The position numbers and the translations under genes were made by a program. A DNA stretch of 20,181 nt from a virus. This document shows positions 1-9,007 of the stretch, piece by piece; positions within the stretch are counted from its first letter, which is position 1, and every line of letters begins with the position of its first letter. A model generated the notes under the pieces. The model searched no databases and was not told where the DNA came from. It saw nothing but the letters and a program-made list of their open reading frames with translations. The stretch covers positions 1 through 20,181 of the IMG/VR virus record IMGVR_UViG_3300043773_002253. One strand, 5' to 3'.

Positions 1-2670
1 CAGCGCGATCAGTTGGTCCCACTTGGCCACCTCGTCCTCCAGCTCGCGCTCCGCATCGCTCAGCATTGCCTCGCGGATGCGCTCGGCCGCTTCGCTGTAC
101 CCCTTCAGCCGTTCCTCGCCTTGGGCCGCGATCAGGTCCGCACGCTCCTGGGCCTGTGCCGCATCCAGTGCCAGCAGGTCGGCCTGCGTGGCGGCCTGGT
201 TCGCCATCAGGCGGGCCAGCTCGTTGGCATGCTTCACGTCCAGCTGGCGCAGGTCGCGCTCGTCGGAGGTCAGTCCGTCCTGGTACAGGCGCTCGCGCAC
301 TTCGGCCAGCTCGGTGCGCCAGCGCTCCCACTGCTCCGCCAGTTTTTGACGTTGTGGGTCGGTCAGTCCGCCGGGCGTCACCACGTCCTGCACGCCCTCG
401 GGGTTCGGCGCCGGGTTCACGGCATCGCCGGTGGCTTCGGCTGCGCTCTCGGCCTCTATGCCCAGGCGCTGCATCAGCTCGGTCTTCTGTTCCAGCAGGC
501 GGTTGCCCACGGCGCTGCGCTCGTTCTCCTGGGCTTGGGCCACGCTCAGCTGGAAGATGGCGTTCCCCAGCCGCGCCACATCGTTCACCAGCACACCGCC
601 CGCACTGCGGCCCTGCAGCAGCTTGTCCTGTGCTTCCTTGATCAGCGCGTAGGTGCGTTGGCTCTGCTCCAGCACATTGGCGCCGGCCTGTAGCTGCACA
701 CCATACTTCCGCGCTGTGGCCTCCAACTGCTTCAGCACGTCGTCCTCGCGCTCCAGGCGTTCCTGCCGTGCCCTGGCGATCTTCTCTATCTCGTCATCGA
801 TGCGCTCCTGCTGTTGCGCAATGATGATGCGGTTGATCAGCTGTTCGTTCACCTGACCCACGGCCTTGGCCAGCTCGTCGTTGCTGGTGGTCTCGGCGTT
901 CAGGTTGCCCAGCAGCTGCGGGTACTTCGCCTGCAGCTCGTTCACCAGCTTGATGCGTTCGGCGCTGCCCTCGTTGGTGGTCAGTATCTGGCTGTACAGT
1001 CGGAACAGGGCCTGCCGTTCGTTCTCGATCCCGTCGGCAATGCTGGGGCTCACCATCTCGCGCAGCCCTGCGGCCACGCGGTTGATGCCTGCCACCACGC
1101 CGCTGTTCACGAAGGCGCCCACCAGCCGCTTGCCTATGATGTCCAGGTTGGCGGCCAGCGTGCTGTTCTTGGCGTTGAACTCGTTGGTAATGCTGGTGCC
1201 TTCGGCAAAGGCCTGGTTGGCCACCTGCTGCTGTTCGCGCACCAGCTTGGTGTTGTTGGCCAGGCTGCTCAGCACGCCCACGGCCCGGGCGCCTTCCTGC
1301 CCCAGATCGCTGAACAGGGCGGTCATGCGCGTCAGGCCCTCGTTGTTGCCCTGCAGGCCTTCCAGCACGCGCAGCAGCGCCTCGTTGGTGTCGCTGTTCA
1401 GCAGTGCGGTGAACTCTTCCACCCCCATCCCGGCAATGCGCGCATAGGTGGCCGTCTCCTGGAAGGCTTTCAGCGTGAACTGGCTCAGGGCCGTGCTGCT
1501 GGTCTCGCTGCGTTGCCCCAGCTGGTCCAGTGCGGCGGCGTAGCCCAGGGTGTTCTGGATGTTGATGCCCGCTTGCGTGTTCACGCCCGCCATGCGGGTG
1601 GTGAAGTCCACCAGGTAGGCTTCCTGTGCGGTACTGGTCTGGCCCAGTGCGTTCACGGCGCTGCCGGTGGCCAGCATCTGCTCTTCCAGGTTCTTGCCGG
1701 TGGCGGCACCCACTTGGAAGGTCTGGTTCAGCTTGCCGATGTTGGTGATCGCGTCCTCGCCCAGGTCCTCGCCCAGCGCCACACGGATCTGGTCGCCGGC
1801 ACGCACGAACTGCAGCACGTCCTCGCGGGCCGTTATGCCCAGCTTACCGGCCTCGGCGGCCAGCGCCAGCAGCTCGCTGCGGGCGGTGCGGGTGTTCAGC
1901 TTGCTCAGGTCCTGTGTCAGGGCGTTCACCTGGTCGCGCGTCAGGCCGGTGGTCCGTTGCACGTCGGCCTGTGCATCGCTCAGCTCGGCGCTGCCGCGCA
2001 CCAGCCCGCGGAACATCTCGATCACGGCGCCGCCCATCACAAAGCTGCCCAGCACACCCACGGCGCCCAGGATCTGGCCTTTCACTTCGGCCCATGCGCG
2101 CCCGAAGGGGCCCAGGCCCGTGCGCAGCAGGCGCATACGGTCGTCCACGGCGTTCAGCTCGCGGCGCAGGTTAACGAACTCGTCCGTGTTGGGGTCCAGC
2201 GTGCGCAGGCGGGCGCCCAGTCGGCGGCTCTCCAGCTCCAGCTGCTCCATGGTCATGGTGGTCAGCGCAATGCCCTTGCGCTGCGCCTCCCATGCCGCCT
2301 GTGCCCGCACGTTCACGTCATTCAGTTCGCGCAGGCGGTTCTTCACCTGTTCAATGCGCTGGGCGTTCTCGGCCCACTGCTCGCTGTTGGGCGTCAGGTT
2401 GCGGTTCGCTATCTGCAGGTTGCGCAGCTCGTCGGTCAGCTGCTTGGCGGTCAGGCTCGTCAGGCCGATCTCCTTGCGCAGGGCCTCCTGCCGCTGCCGT
2501 ATGTCGCCCAGGCGGGCGGTGGCGGCGGTGTACTCCTGGGTGTTGCGCTTCAGGTCGCGCAGCTCGCTGTTGATCTTGGCGTACTCCTGGTCAAGGGTGG
2601 CCAGCTCGCGGCGGGCGGGCGTGCCATCGATCAGCACGCGCAGTTGCAGTTCTTCGGTCCTAACGGCCAT
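1..2670 (-). CDS. Phage tail tape-measure protein (TP901-like), 3' end beyond window
   Basis: At least 890 codons are open from the ATG at 2670 to the window edge with no stop, so the C-terminus is missing. The protein begins MAVRTEELQLRVLIDG. It continues with a long charged coiled-coil N-terminus (about residues 15-180) and a hydrophobic Gly/Ala-rich stretch near 200-220 (GQILGAVGVLGSFVMGG). A core follows with the tape-measure style pattern LTRDQVNALTQDLSKLNTRT...LLALAAEAGKLGI. The region after about residue 540 is again helical and rich in Glu, Gln, Leu and Arg. In siphoviruses this protein sets tail length and is ejected with the DNA. The start overlaps the end of the upstream 132-aa gene by 11 nt, as expected in a tail operon. 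Serine is almost always AGC and valine almost always GTG, unlike the terminase gene. The assignment is from length, composition and these patterns; the family is secure, the exact subfamily is not. Confidence 0.88.
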   Translation of the reverse strand, partial: MAVRTEELQLRVLIDGTPARRELATLDQEYAKINSELRDLKRNTQEYTAATARLGDIRQRQEALRKEIGLTSLTAKQLTDELRNLQIANRNLTPNSEQWAENAQRIEQVKNRLRELNDVNVRAQAAWEAQRKGIALTTMTMEQLELESRRLGARLRTLDPNTDEFVNLRRELNAVDDRMRLLRTGLGPFGRAWAEVKGQILGAVGVLGSFVMGGAVIEMFRGLVRGSAELSDAQADVQRTTGLTRDQVNALTQDLSKLNTRTARSELLALAAEAGKLGITAREDVLQFVRAGDQIRVALGEDLGEDAITNIGKLNQTFQVGAATGKNLEEQMLATGSAVNALGQTSTAQEAYLVDFTTRMAGVNTQAGINIQNTLGYAAALDQLGQRSETSSTALSQFTLKAFQETATYARIAGMGVEEFTALLNSDTNEALLRVLEGLQGNNEGLTRMTALFSDLGQEGARAVGVLSSLANNTKLVREQQQVANQAFAEGTSITNEFNAKNSTLAANLDIIGKRLVGAFVNSGVVAGINRVAAGLREMVSPSIADGIENERQALFRLYSQILTTNEGSAERIKLVNELQAKYPQLLGNLNAETTSNDELAKAVGQVNEQLINRIIIAQQQERIDDEIEKIARARQERLEREDDVLKQLEATARKYGVQLQAGANVLEQSQRTYALIKEAQDKLLQGRSAGGVLVNDVARLGNAIFQLSVAQAQENERSAVGNRLLEQKTELMQRLGIEAESAAEATGDAVNPAPNPEGVQDVVTPGGLTDPQRQKLAEQWERWRTELAEVRERLYQDGLTSDERDLRQLDVKHANELARLMANQAATQADLLALDAAQAQERADLIAAQGEERLKGYSEAAERIREAMLSDAERELEDEVAKWDQLIAL

Positions 2671-3058
2671 CGGGTAGTTGGTTGGCGGCCTGGGTGGCCA
2701 GGGTGTCCACGTACTTGTTCGCGAGGTTGCTCACCAGCTGGCCGTACAGGCCCATCTTGGTGCGGCTGTAGAACTTGCTCGGCTTGGGTTTCTTCGGCGT
2801 GTCGGTGCGGCTCTGGCCCATGTACACGCCCTTGCGCCACCCGCCCTGTGCGCCCATGTCGTGGAAGCGGCCGTGCTTCGCAAAGGCCAGCTGCACCTCC
2901 TTGGTGCCCATGGCCTTGGCGGCCAGGCTGCGCAGCAGGTCGCCGCTGGCCACTATGCGGCGGCGGCTCACCTGTTCCTTCATGCGCTGTTCCAGCAGGG
3001 GCGCCCACTGGGCCAGCTCTTGCGCCACAAAGGCGTCCATGCGTTCGGGGGTGGCCAT
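2660..3058 (-). CDS. Small basic tail-operon protein, function unknown
   Basis: A 132-aa basic protein, MATPERMDAFVAQELAQ..., immediately before the tape-measure gene and overlapping it by 11 nt. Residues 1-60 look helical. The C-terminal half carries a Lys/Tyr/Ser-rich segment (TPKKPKPSKFYSRTKMG). The stop of the 960-aa gene upstream is followed by GCC and then this ATG, a TGAGCCATG junction seen at two other places in the cluster, which suggests translational coupling. I know of no function. Being directly upstream of the tape measure, it could be a tail completion, assembly or chaperone protein, but this is inference from position only. No membrane segment or signal peptide is visible. The reading frame is well supported by the tight packing and by codon use matching the tape measure. 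Confidence 0.75.
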   Translation of the reverse strand: MATPERMDAFVAQELAQWAPLLEQRMKEQVSRRRIVASGDLLRSLAAKAMGTKEVQLAFAKHGRFHDMGAQGGWRKGVYMGQSRTDTPKKPKPSKFYSRTKMGLYGQLVSNLANKYVDTLATQAANQLPDGR

Positions 3059-3061
3059 GGC

Positions 3062-5944
3062 TCAGTTGGTCAGTATGGTCCAGCCGTTGGCCAGCAGCGC
3101 GGTGCGCGCCGCCAGGCTGGCGGCGGTGGGTGCTGCGCTGGTGCCGCCCTGCACGAACACCGTGCCTCCGGCCAGGCTCTGGTTCAGGGCATTGAAGATG
3201 CGGTCCACATCGGCGATCGCGCAGCCGTTGGCCTGCACGTTCCGCATCTCCGTGCAGCCTTCCAGCGCTAGTTCCGTGATCGGGCTGTCGCTCACCTGCA
3301 GGCCTTCCAGGTCCACCAGCCCGGCGGGGTTTATGGCGCTCAGGATCGGGTCGAACCAGATCAGCTGGATCAGCCTGCCCAGGTGGTTGCCGTTCACATC
3401 GCTGCTCCAGGCGCGCCACTGCCCGGCGGTGGCCAGGGTCACGGGTATGTAGCCCGTGGGCGGGTCGCCGGTGGTGAACACGGTGCGCTGGCCCACTTCG
3501 TTCTGCAGGGTCACGTAGCCCGTGCTGGTGTAGATCTCCATGGTGCCGCTGGTGCTGTTGGTGAACAGCACGCTGGGCACCGTGCGGCCCAGGGGCTGCG
3601 GGTGGTAGGGGTTCAGCTTCAGCAAATAGGCGCCCTGGCTCACCAGCTCGGCGCGGGTGGTGCCGTAGCTCACAGGCAGGCGCTCGCACAGGTAGCGGTG
3701 CCCGCGCATGTGCAGAAAGCGCTGCCAGTCCTTGCTCAGCAGAAAGGGCATGTCCAGCAGCAGGTCCATGGTCACTGGCTCGGCGCTCAGCAGCATGGCC
3801 ACCCAGGCCTGCCAGCAGCGCTGGTACATGCCGGGCAGCTCGGCGGCCTCGCTGTCCCACAGCAGGGTGCTGTCGGCGCGGTCGGCGTTGTCCCATCCGT
3901 AGCCCCAGCTGCGCGCCAGCGGCACGTTGGTCACGCTACCATCGCCGCTGCGGCCTTTCTTGTACAGGCAGGCGTAGATGGTGCTCTGCTCGCCCTTGCC
4001 ATGGTAGAAGGCGCTGGTGCCTTGCTGGTCCAGCACGGGCACCAGGTACTCGTAGCTGTCCAGGTACACCTGCTCCATGTGCAGGGGCACCACGGCCGGC
4101 ACCACCTCGCGGGCCTCGTTGGTGTCGCCCCGCTCGAAGCCCGGTATGTGGTAGCCCACCTGCCGCCACACAAAGGTGCCGTCCACAAAGGCGCTGCGCA
4201 GCAGCTTGCGGGTGCTCAGCACCAATGCGGTGCGGCCTACGCTGCTGGGCTGCACCAGGTCGTCCTCGCTGTAGTACAGTTCGCTCGGCTCTTCCTCCTG
4301 CTCGTCGGCCACGTTGTTCTCCACCTCCCAGCGCAGGCGCATGCCCAGCGTGCGCCGTTCGTGGTCCAGCTCAGGGGTGCCCACTTGGCGGTGGCTCTGC
4401 TCGGTGGTCTGCCCATCGGCCTCCAGCAGCACGCGCTCGCGGTAGTCCAGCCGCACCGTGCGGTTGTCCATGTCGGGCGTCACCTTCAGGTTGTAGGCAT
4501 CGGCCCAGGCCAGCAGAAAGGCGCCCAGCTCCACGTCGGGCACATGGCGGTGCGGGTAGATGTATTGGTCGGGCACGCACACGCCCGGGGTGTCGGCCTG
4601 GCGCACACCCTGTATGGCCGCGTAGGTGTAGTGGTCTCCGGCACCACTGGGCCAGCTGGCGTTCTGGCGTGCCGCGAAGTGGAAGGCCTGCCCCACATCA
4701 CCGGCGCTCATGGTGGCCTCCAGCTCCACCACCGCGAATATCTCCTCGCCGGGGCCGAAGTACCGGGTCACCAGTGCGCGCTGGGTGTTGCTCGCGTCCA
4801 GCATGTACACGCGCATTCCGCTTACGAACACATCGGGCAGGTCGATCACACTGCGGTTCATACGCAGCGTGATCCGGAACACCCACGTGCCCGCGGCCGG
4901 GCAGGTCCATTCCATGGCGCTGTTGTCCCACATGCTGTCCACGTCGTTCAGCGGCGGGGTGGTCTCGTCCTGGCAGGCAATGCGGTAGTCGCGCCAGTCG
5001 TCGCCGGGGGTGTAGTACACCGGGGTGCTCTGCCGCACGCTGAAGCCGTAGTCCGGGTCCGCCTGGCTGGCGCTGTCTATGGTGGTGGTGTTGGGCAGCA
5101 GCAGTTCGTGCGTGGCCTCGTCGTCCATCCAGGTGCCCTTGGCGGTAAAGCCCAGGTTGGCTAGCGCCTGCTTGATCACCCACTTCACGTAGAACCACGG
5201 CACCATGGTGTAGAAGTCGGCCTCCACCGTGTTCAGGTAGTGGGTGCTGTCGGTCTTGTTCCAGGCATTCACCAGCCCGAAGCTGGTGCGGCGCCACTTG
5301 GTGGGGGCGCTGTTCGGGCTCTCTCCGGCACTGGTGCCACCGGCATCAATGCACTGGAACACGTACGTGCGTTCGATCGTGCTCAGCTCCGTGAACTCCA
5401 CCAGGTCGTTCAGGTCGTAATCGCGTTCCTCGTCCCATGCGCTGGCGTTCGGGTTCCAGCTAGGCCGCTCGTCGCCATACTGCTGGGGGTTCAGGAACAT
5501 CGGGAACTGGCACTTGCCACCTTCGCCGTACAGCGGGCGCGTGTCCAGGTCGGTGTCCTCTTCGGTCTCTTCCAGCAGGCGGTCCAGCACCACCTGGCGC
5601 AGCGTATCGGGCAGCATCACGCCCTTCAGCGTGGCCGCGAAGGCGTCCTCCACAAAGCTCATCCGCACGGTGTCGGGCGTGCTGGCCAGCACCACCAGCT
5701 CGCCCTTGTGCAGGCGCAGCCCTTCGTGGTGCAGCTCGGCGGGGCGCAGCACCAGGTCGCGCTCGCGCAGGCTCAGCTCCTGCACGTGGCCCAGCACCGG
5801 CTCGTTGCCGTCCACGGGCACTTCGAAGGGTGTGCTGAAGCTGTCCTCGATACCATCGGCAAAGAGGGGCGGCACCAGCTCCATGGGGGCATCGGTGCCG
5901 CTGCGCAGCTGCAGGCCGGTCCCGTTCACGTCCAGTTTCAGCAT
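3062..5944 (-). CDS. Large tail/baseplate structural protein with LRR-like C-terminus
   Basis: A 960-aa protein starting MLKLDVNGTGLQLRSG, whose ATG overlaps the previous stop (TGATG). The first about 870 residues are mixed beta-rich sequence with many aromatics, typical of phage virion proteins, but I recognise no defined domain. The last about 85 residues are LRR-like (GLVDLEGLQVSDSPITELAL, then GCTEMRNVQANGCAIADVD) and end in the cap GGTSAAPTAASLAARTALLA. That ending is one I associate with leucine-rich-repeat proteins of Bacteroidota and their phages. The gene sits two places upstream of the tape measure. With its size, this suggests a tail-tip, hub or receptor-facing component; the LRR end could make a host or glycan contact. 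No signal peptide is seen. It is clearly a real gene: it carries no stop over 2.9 kb on the coding strand, and its boundaries interlock with both neighbours. Confidence 0.85.
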   Translation of the reverse strand: MLKLDVNGTGLQLRSGTDAPMELVPPLFADGIEDSFSTPFEVPVDGNEPVLGHVQELSLRERDLVLRPAELHHEGLRLHKGELVVLASTPDTVRMSFVEDAFAATLKGVMLPDTLRQVVLDRLLEETEEDTDLDTRPLYGEGGKCQFPMFLNPQQYGDERPSWNPNASAWDEERDYDLNDLVEFTELSTIERTYVFQCIDAGGTSAGESPNSAPTKWRRTSFGLVNAWNKTDSTHYLNTVEADFYTMVPWFYVKWVIKQALANLGFTAKGTWMDDEATHELLLPNTTTIDSASQADPDYGFSVRQSTPVYYTPGDDWRDYRIACQDETTPPLNDVDSMWDNSAMEWTCPAAGTWVFRITLRMNRSVIDLPDVFVSGMRVYMLDASNTQRALVTRYFGPGEEIFAVVELEATMSAGDVGQAFHFAARQNASWPSGAGDHYTYAAIQGVRQADTPGVCVPDQYIYPHRHVPDVELGAFLLAWADAYNLKVTPDMDNRTVRLDYRERVLLEADGQTTEQSHRQVGTPELDHERRTLGMRLRWEVENNVADEQEEEPSELYYSEDDLVQPSSVGRTALVLSTRKLLRSAFVDGTFVWRQVGYHIPGFERGDTNEAREVVPAVVPLHMEQVYLDSYEYLVPVLDQQGTSAFYHGKGEQSTIYACLYKKGRSGDGSVTNVPLARSWGYGWDNADRADSTLLWDSEAAELPGMYQRCWQAWVAMLLSAEPVTMDLLLDMPFLLSKDWQRFLHMRGHRYLCERLPVSYGTTRAELVSQGAYLLKLNPYHPQPLGRTVPSVLFTNSTSGTMEIYTSTGYVTLQNEVGQRTVFTTGDPPTGYIPVTLATAGQWRAWSSDVNGNHLGRLIQLIWFDPILSAINPAGLVDLEGLQVSDSPITELALEGCTEMRNVQANGCAIADVDRIFNALNQSLAGGTVFVQGGTSAAPTAASLAARTALLANGWTILTN

Positions 5945-7605
5945 CAGGGCTGGGGTACGTTGGGCACGGGGTAGGTGGTGGGGTTGGCCATGCGGGGCAG
6001 CAGGGCGCGATCGCCCCAGGCCATCTCGGTGTCACCTTCCACCAGTGCCAGGTTCAGGGCATACAGGTGCTCGTTCACGTCGGGGCCCTTGCGGCGCAGG
6101 CTGTGCGTACCGGGCACCAGCCGCACGGGCAGCTTGCGGTCGTTCAGGTGGTCCACCAGGCGCACCTCGGGGCTGCTCAGTATGTCCAGCAGGGCGAAGT
6201 GTTCCTTCTCGTCCACGTAGCCGGTGCTCACCTGCAGCGTTGCGGTCACGCCCAGCAGCAGGGGCCGCGTGTCGGCGCCCGTGCTGGGTGGCAGGTTGCC
6301 GTTGTCCGCTTCGCGTAGCGTCACCAGGTCTTCGTACTGGGCGTCCAGGGCCTGCTCCCAGCTGCCCACGCAGCGCATGCTCTCCACCACGCCCAGGCTG
6401 TTCACGAACTCCAGGTGCAGCTCGTTGGCATCAGGGTCCACCAGCCAGAAGGTGTGCACCTCGGTCAGGTCCGCATCGCCGAAGTCCACCAGCTTCACGG
6501 TGTACTTGTAGGGCGTCTTCGTGGGCTGCACGTCGCCCAGCTCCAAGGTATCGAAGCCGCAGGGCCACAAGGCCACCTCGCCCTTGTTCCAGGTGATCGC
6601 GCTGTCGTCCACGTTGGGGCCTGCGCTGCTGGTGCCATCGGTGTAGAACACGGTGCTCACCATGCGGATCGGCTCGTCGTCCTCCCGATCGGTCTTGCGG
6701 TACCAGCCCAGCACGTGCTGCTGTGCGGCGCTCACCTCGTGCTTGCCGCCCCGGTCGCGGTAGGTCATCCACGGGGTGGTGCGGTGGGTGTAGCGCAGCA
6801 GGCCGCCTAGCTCGTCGTTGGTGTTGTTGTCGCGGTTGCGACTGCCAGCGTACCAGGCCAGCTTCACGTCGCTGCGCTGCAGCTTGCGGTCGCTCGGGGG
6901 TTGGCCGAAGCGCTCATAGCGGTCCACGTAGTAGCGGCGGAAGATGCCCGTGGCCGTCACCACTTCGTCCAGCCCGTAGGCGGGCCAGTCGGCCAGCATG
7001 GTCTTCTTCACGTAGGGCCGCAGCAGGCTGGCCAGGTCCCAGCGGGCGCGGTAGTTGGGGTCCGGCACTTTCTCCACCGGCGGCAGGCGCACGTAGGTGC
7101 CACTGTCCCAGAACTCCTCCAGGTACACGGCCACCTGCGCCGTGTAGGCGGGCTGGAAGGTGCCCGGCGTGCCGGCCACTTGTCCGCTCAGCGCCACACA
7201 GGGCGGCACGTCCCACGTGATCAGCGGGTCGAAGGCGCCCACCTGCCGCGCGCGCAGCCGCATCATCTCGCTGCCCACGGTCTCCATCTGGTACCACTGG
7301 CTCAGGTAGGGGTTGGCCTGTGCGGCCGCCAGCAGGTTGTTGTAGGTGTCCGTGGTGGTGGCGCCGATCAGGTACTGCGTGCCGCTGTCGTCCGGCGTGG
7401 TCACCACGGCGCGCAGCGTGGTAGTGTCGCCGTTGGGCAGGGTGAAGTAGATGGTGTATCCATCCCCCGGGTCGTTGATCAGGCTAATGCGCACCTCGCT
7501 CAGCTGCGACATCGCGGTCAAATAGCCTACGCACTGCACCTCCATCCAGGCGCGGTCGCGCACGGGGGTCATCGGCGGGGTGTCGCGTATGATCGTCAGG
7601 CTCAT
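5944..7605 (-). CDS. Phage structural protein, unknown (probable tail)
   Basis: A 553-aa protein, MSLTIIRDTPPMTPVRDRAW. The sequence is rich in short beta-type segments and Thr, Asp, Tyr and Trp, without membrane segments, signal peptide or coiled coil. An N-terminal section (about 40-100) reads like a beta domain (ISLINDPGDGYTIYFTLPNG). The middle holds a Tyr/Arg-rich part (IFRRYYVDRYERFGQP), and the C-terminal part resembles a second beta domain (LLLGVTATLQVSTGYVDEKE). I recognise no family. Its stop overlaps the start of the 960-aa gene by one base, so the two are probably translated together and may form one tail-tip or baseplate assembly. That role is inferred from position between the 190-aa gene and the tape-measure region. 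The start is the ATG lying three bases after the stop of the upstream gene. Confidence 0.8.
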   Translation of the reverse strand: MSLTIIRDTPPMTPVRDRAWMEVQCVGYLTAMSQLSEVRISLINDPGDGYTIYFTLPNGDTTTLRAVVTTPDDSGTQYLIGATTTDTYNNLLAAAQANPYLSQWYQMETVGSEMMRLRARQVGAFDPLITWDVPPCVALSGQVAGTPGTFQPAYTAQVAVYLEEFWDSGTYVRLPPVEKVPDPNYRARWDLASLLRPYVKKTMLADWPAYGLDEVVTATGIFRRYYVDRYERFGQPPSDRKLQRSDVKLAWYAGSRNRDNNTNDELGGLLRYTHRTTPWMTYRDRGGKHEVSAAQQHVLGWYRKTDREDDEPIRMVSTVFYTDGTSSAGPNVDDSAITWNKGEVALWPCGFDTLELGDVQPTKTPYKYTVKLVDFGDADLTEVHTFWLVDPDANELHLEFVNSLGVVESMRCVGSWEQALDAQYEDLVTLREADNGNLPPSTGADTRPLLLGVTATLQVSTGYVDEKEHFALLDILSSPEVRLVDHLNDRKLPVRLVPGTHSLRRKGPDVNEHLYALNLALVEGDTEMAWGDRALLPRMANPTTYPVPNVPQP

Positions 7606-7607
7606 GG

Positions 7608-8180
7608 TCAGGGCGTGGGTTCAGGGTCTCCGGCAAGGCTGCGCCACTTCGCGCCGGTGCTCGCGGCCTTCACGCCGGCGTCCAGCATCAGCTCTATGTC
7701 GAAGCGGTAGCCGAAGTAGTTGTTCCACCTTGGCCCTACTTCAATGGTGCGCTTGGTGCCCATGCGGAAGCTGTAGGGAATGGTGATGCCGTCGCTCACC
7801 TGTCGGGCATCGATGGCGCTGCACGGGTCGTCCTGCATTTCGCGGGCGCGTATCAGCACCTCTTCGCCGATCTCGCGGGCCTGGTCGTACAGCAGCTGCA
7901 GCGCCACGGGGTCGTCGCCCTTGCTGTGCTTCAGTATGTCGAAGATGCAGCTCACCTTCTCCACGCGCCGGCCGTGGCGGTTGTCGTCGCTCTGGGTCTC
8001 GAAGCCCATCAGCACCAGGTTCCAGCCCTTGTTCTGGGGTTCGTTCCAGCCCAGCAGCTTCTCGTAGTCCAGCTCCAGGAAGAAGCGCGTGGTGCTCTTG
8101 CTCGCGGGGTCGTGGGCAATGTCCACGTGGCGCTTGGCCAGGTCTTCCATGAAGGCGATGTACAGCGTGCGCGGGTTCAT
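7608..8180 (-). CDS. Phage protein of tail operon, unknown (possible tail completion/terminator)
   Basis: A 190-aa protein, MNPRTLYIAFMEDLAKRHVD. It has a helical N-terminus, a central beta-like part (RFFLELDYEKLLGWNE... GWNLVLMGFETQ), a helical middle and a C-terminal part (ISYSFRMG-like, then RWNNYFGYRFDIELMLDAGV). The start overlaps the stop of the 275-aa gene in an ATGA arrangement. Size, fold-like pattern and position at the head of the tail block would fit a tail terminator, completion or tube-associated protein, but I cannot name a family from sequence alone. No membrane segment or signal peptide is present. The gene itself is certain from tight packing and codon use; the role is inferred from neighbours. 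Confidence 0.75.
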   Translation of the reverse strand: MNPRTLYIAFMEDLAKRHVDIAHDPASKSTTRFFLELDYEKLLGWNEPQNKGWNLVLMGFETQSDDNRHGRRVEKVSCIFDILKHSKGDDPVALQLLYDQAREIGEEVLIRAREMQDDPCSAIDARQVSDGITIPYSFRMGTKRTIEVGPRWNNYFGYRFDIELMLDAGVKAASTGAKWRSLAGDPEPTP

Positions 8181-9004
8181 GCCTTGGGGGTGTTGTTCTG
8201 GCGCTGGGCCTCTTCAATGCTCTGCTCCACGTGCACCAGCACGTCGTGCACGTTGGCGCTGTAGGTCTCCTGCACCGTGCCGAACTTGGGTCCGGCCAGG
8301 CGCACCACCATGCCCTGCAGCCCGTGCGGATCGGCCTTGCCGCCCCGGTGCGCGGCGCGGTACTTCCGGGCCATCCAGGCGCGCAGCCCGCGGTAGTTCA
8401 TCACGGCGGCCAGCTTCGTGCGGTCGTCCAGCTTGGCCAGCTCGGCGCCACGGGCCTCAATGCCCTCGTTGTTCCACTCGGTGCCCGCTTGGTGGTACAG
8501 GGCGCCCAGCAGGTGGTGCAGGTCCTTGGGGTCTGCGCTCTTGGCCAGCTGGCCCATCAACAGGTCGCACATGCCCCACTGCTTCAGGCTGAAACGGCCC
8601 AGGCGCTTGGTGGGGCCTTGGTAGCGGGTGCCACGCACCACCACCTCGGGCACCAGGCTCTCATCGAACAAGGGCTCGGCAAAGCACCAGTCCAGGCTGG
8701 GCAGCAGCGCCACGCGCTCGGCGCCATCGGCATCGGCCATCACGCTCAGCAGGTCCGTCACTTCGATCTTGGCGAACACCGCATCGGCCATGCAGGTCAG
8801 CTCGTGCAGCAGGCGCAGGCGCACGTGGGCCATGGCCCGCTCGCGGGTCTCGTCGTCGGCATCAGGGTCTATGCCCACGCTGGTCAGTGCGGCCACCAGG
8901 CCCAGCTGCGCAATGGTGCATTCGCTCCACTGGGCAGGGTAGCTGTAGTCGCGCCCTTCGGCGGGGTCCTTCGGGTTGGTGCCCAGCACGGTCAGGGTGT
9001 GCAT
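8177..9004 (-). CDS. Phage protein of tail operon, unknown (tail-assembly-chaperone-like position)
   Basis: A 275-aa mostly helical acidic protein, MHTLTVLGTNPKDPAEGRDY. Residues 25-110 form helices with charged faces (DETRERAMAHVRLRLLHEL). Residues about 130-200 carry a Leu/Gly-rich section (FSLKQWGMCDLLMGQLAKSA, then LHHLLGALYH). A basic segment, RGLRAWMARKYRAAH, follows before a helical C-terminus. I recognise no family. It begins a run of overlapping tail genes and follows the lysis cassette. Helical acidic proteins in this place are often tail assembly chaperones, but I see no -1 frameshift arrangement next to the tape measure that would support this. The ATG follows the previous stop with the TGAGCCATG junction. 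Confidence 0.7.
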   Translation of the reverse strand: MHTLTVLGTNPKDPAEGRDYSYPAQWSECTIAQLGLVAALTSVGIDPDADDETRERAMAHVRLRLLHELTCMADAVFAKIEVTDLLSVMADADGAERVALLPSLDWCFAEPLFDESLVPEVVVRGTRYQGPTKRLGRFSLKQWGMCDLLMGQLAKSADPKDLHHLLGALYHQAGTEWNNEGIEARGAELAKLDDRTKLAAVMNYRGLRAWMARKYRAAHRGGKADPHGLQGMVVRLAGPKFGTVQETYSANVHDVLVHVEQSIEEAQRQNNTPKA

Positions 9005-9007
9005 GGC

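Noticed and set aside
814-3195. Long plus-strand open frame (793 codons) opposite the tape-measure gene
   Set aside because: Composition (His/Gln/Val/Leu/Gly-rich, low complexity) is the usual mirror of GC-rich, strongly biased codons; the minus-strand frame encodes a recognisable tape-measure protein.
2631-3896. Minus-strand 421-codon frame overlapping the 960-aa, 132-aa and tape-measure genes
   Set aside because: Arg/Gln/Gly/Pro-rich frame-shifted shadow; spans three genes with better boundaries.
3383-5164. Plus-strand 593-codon open frame opposite the 960-aa gene
   Set aside because: Same mirror effect; minus-strand gene interlocks with both neighbours and ends in a recognisable LRR-like tail.
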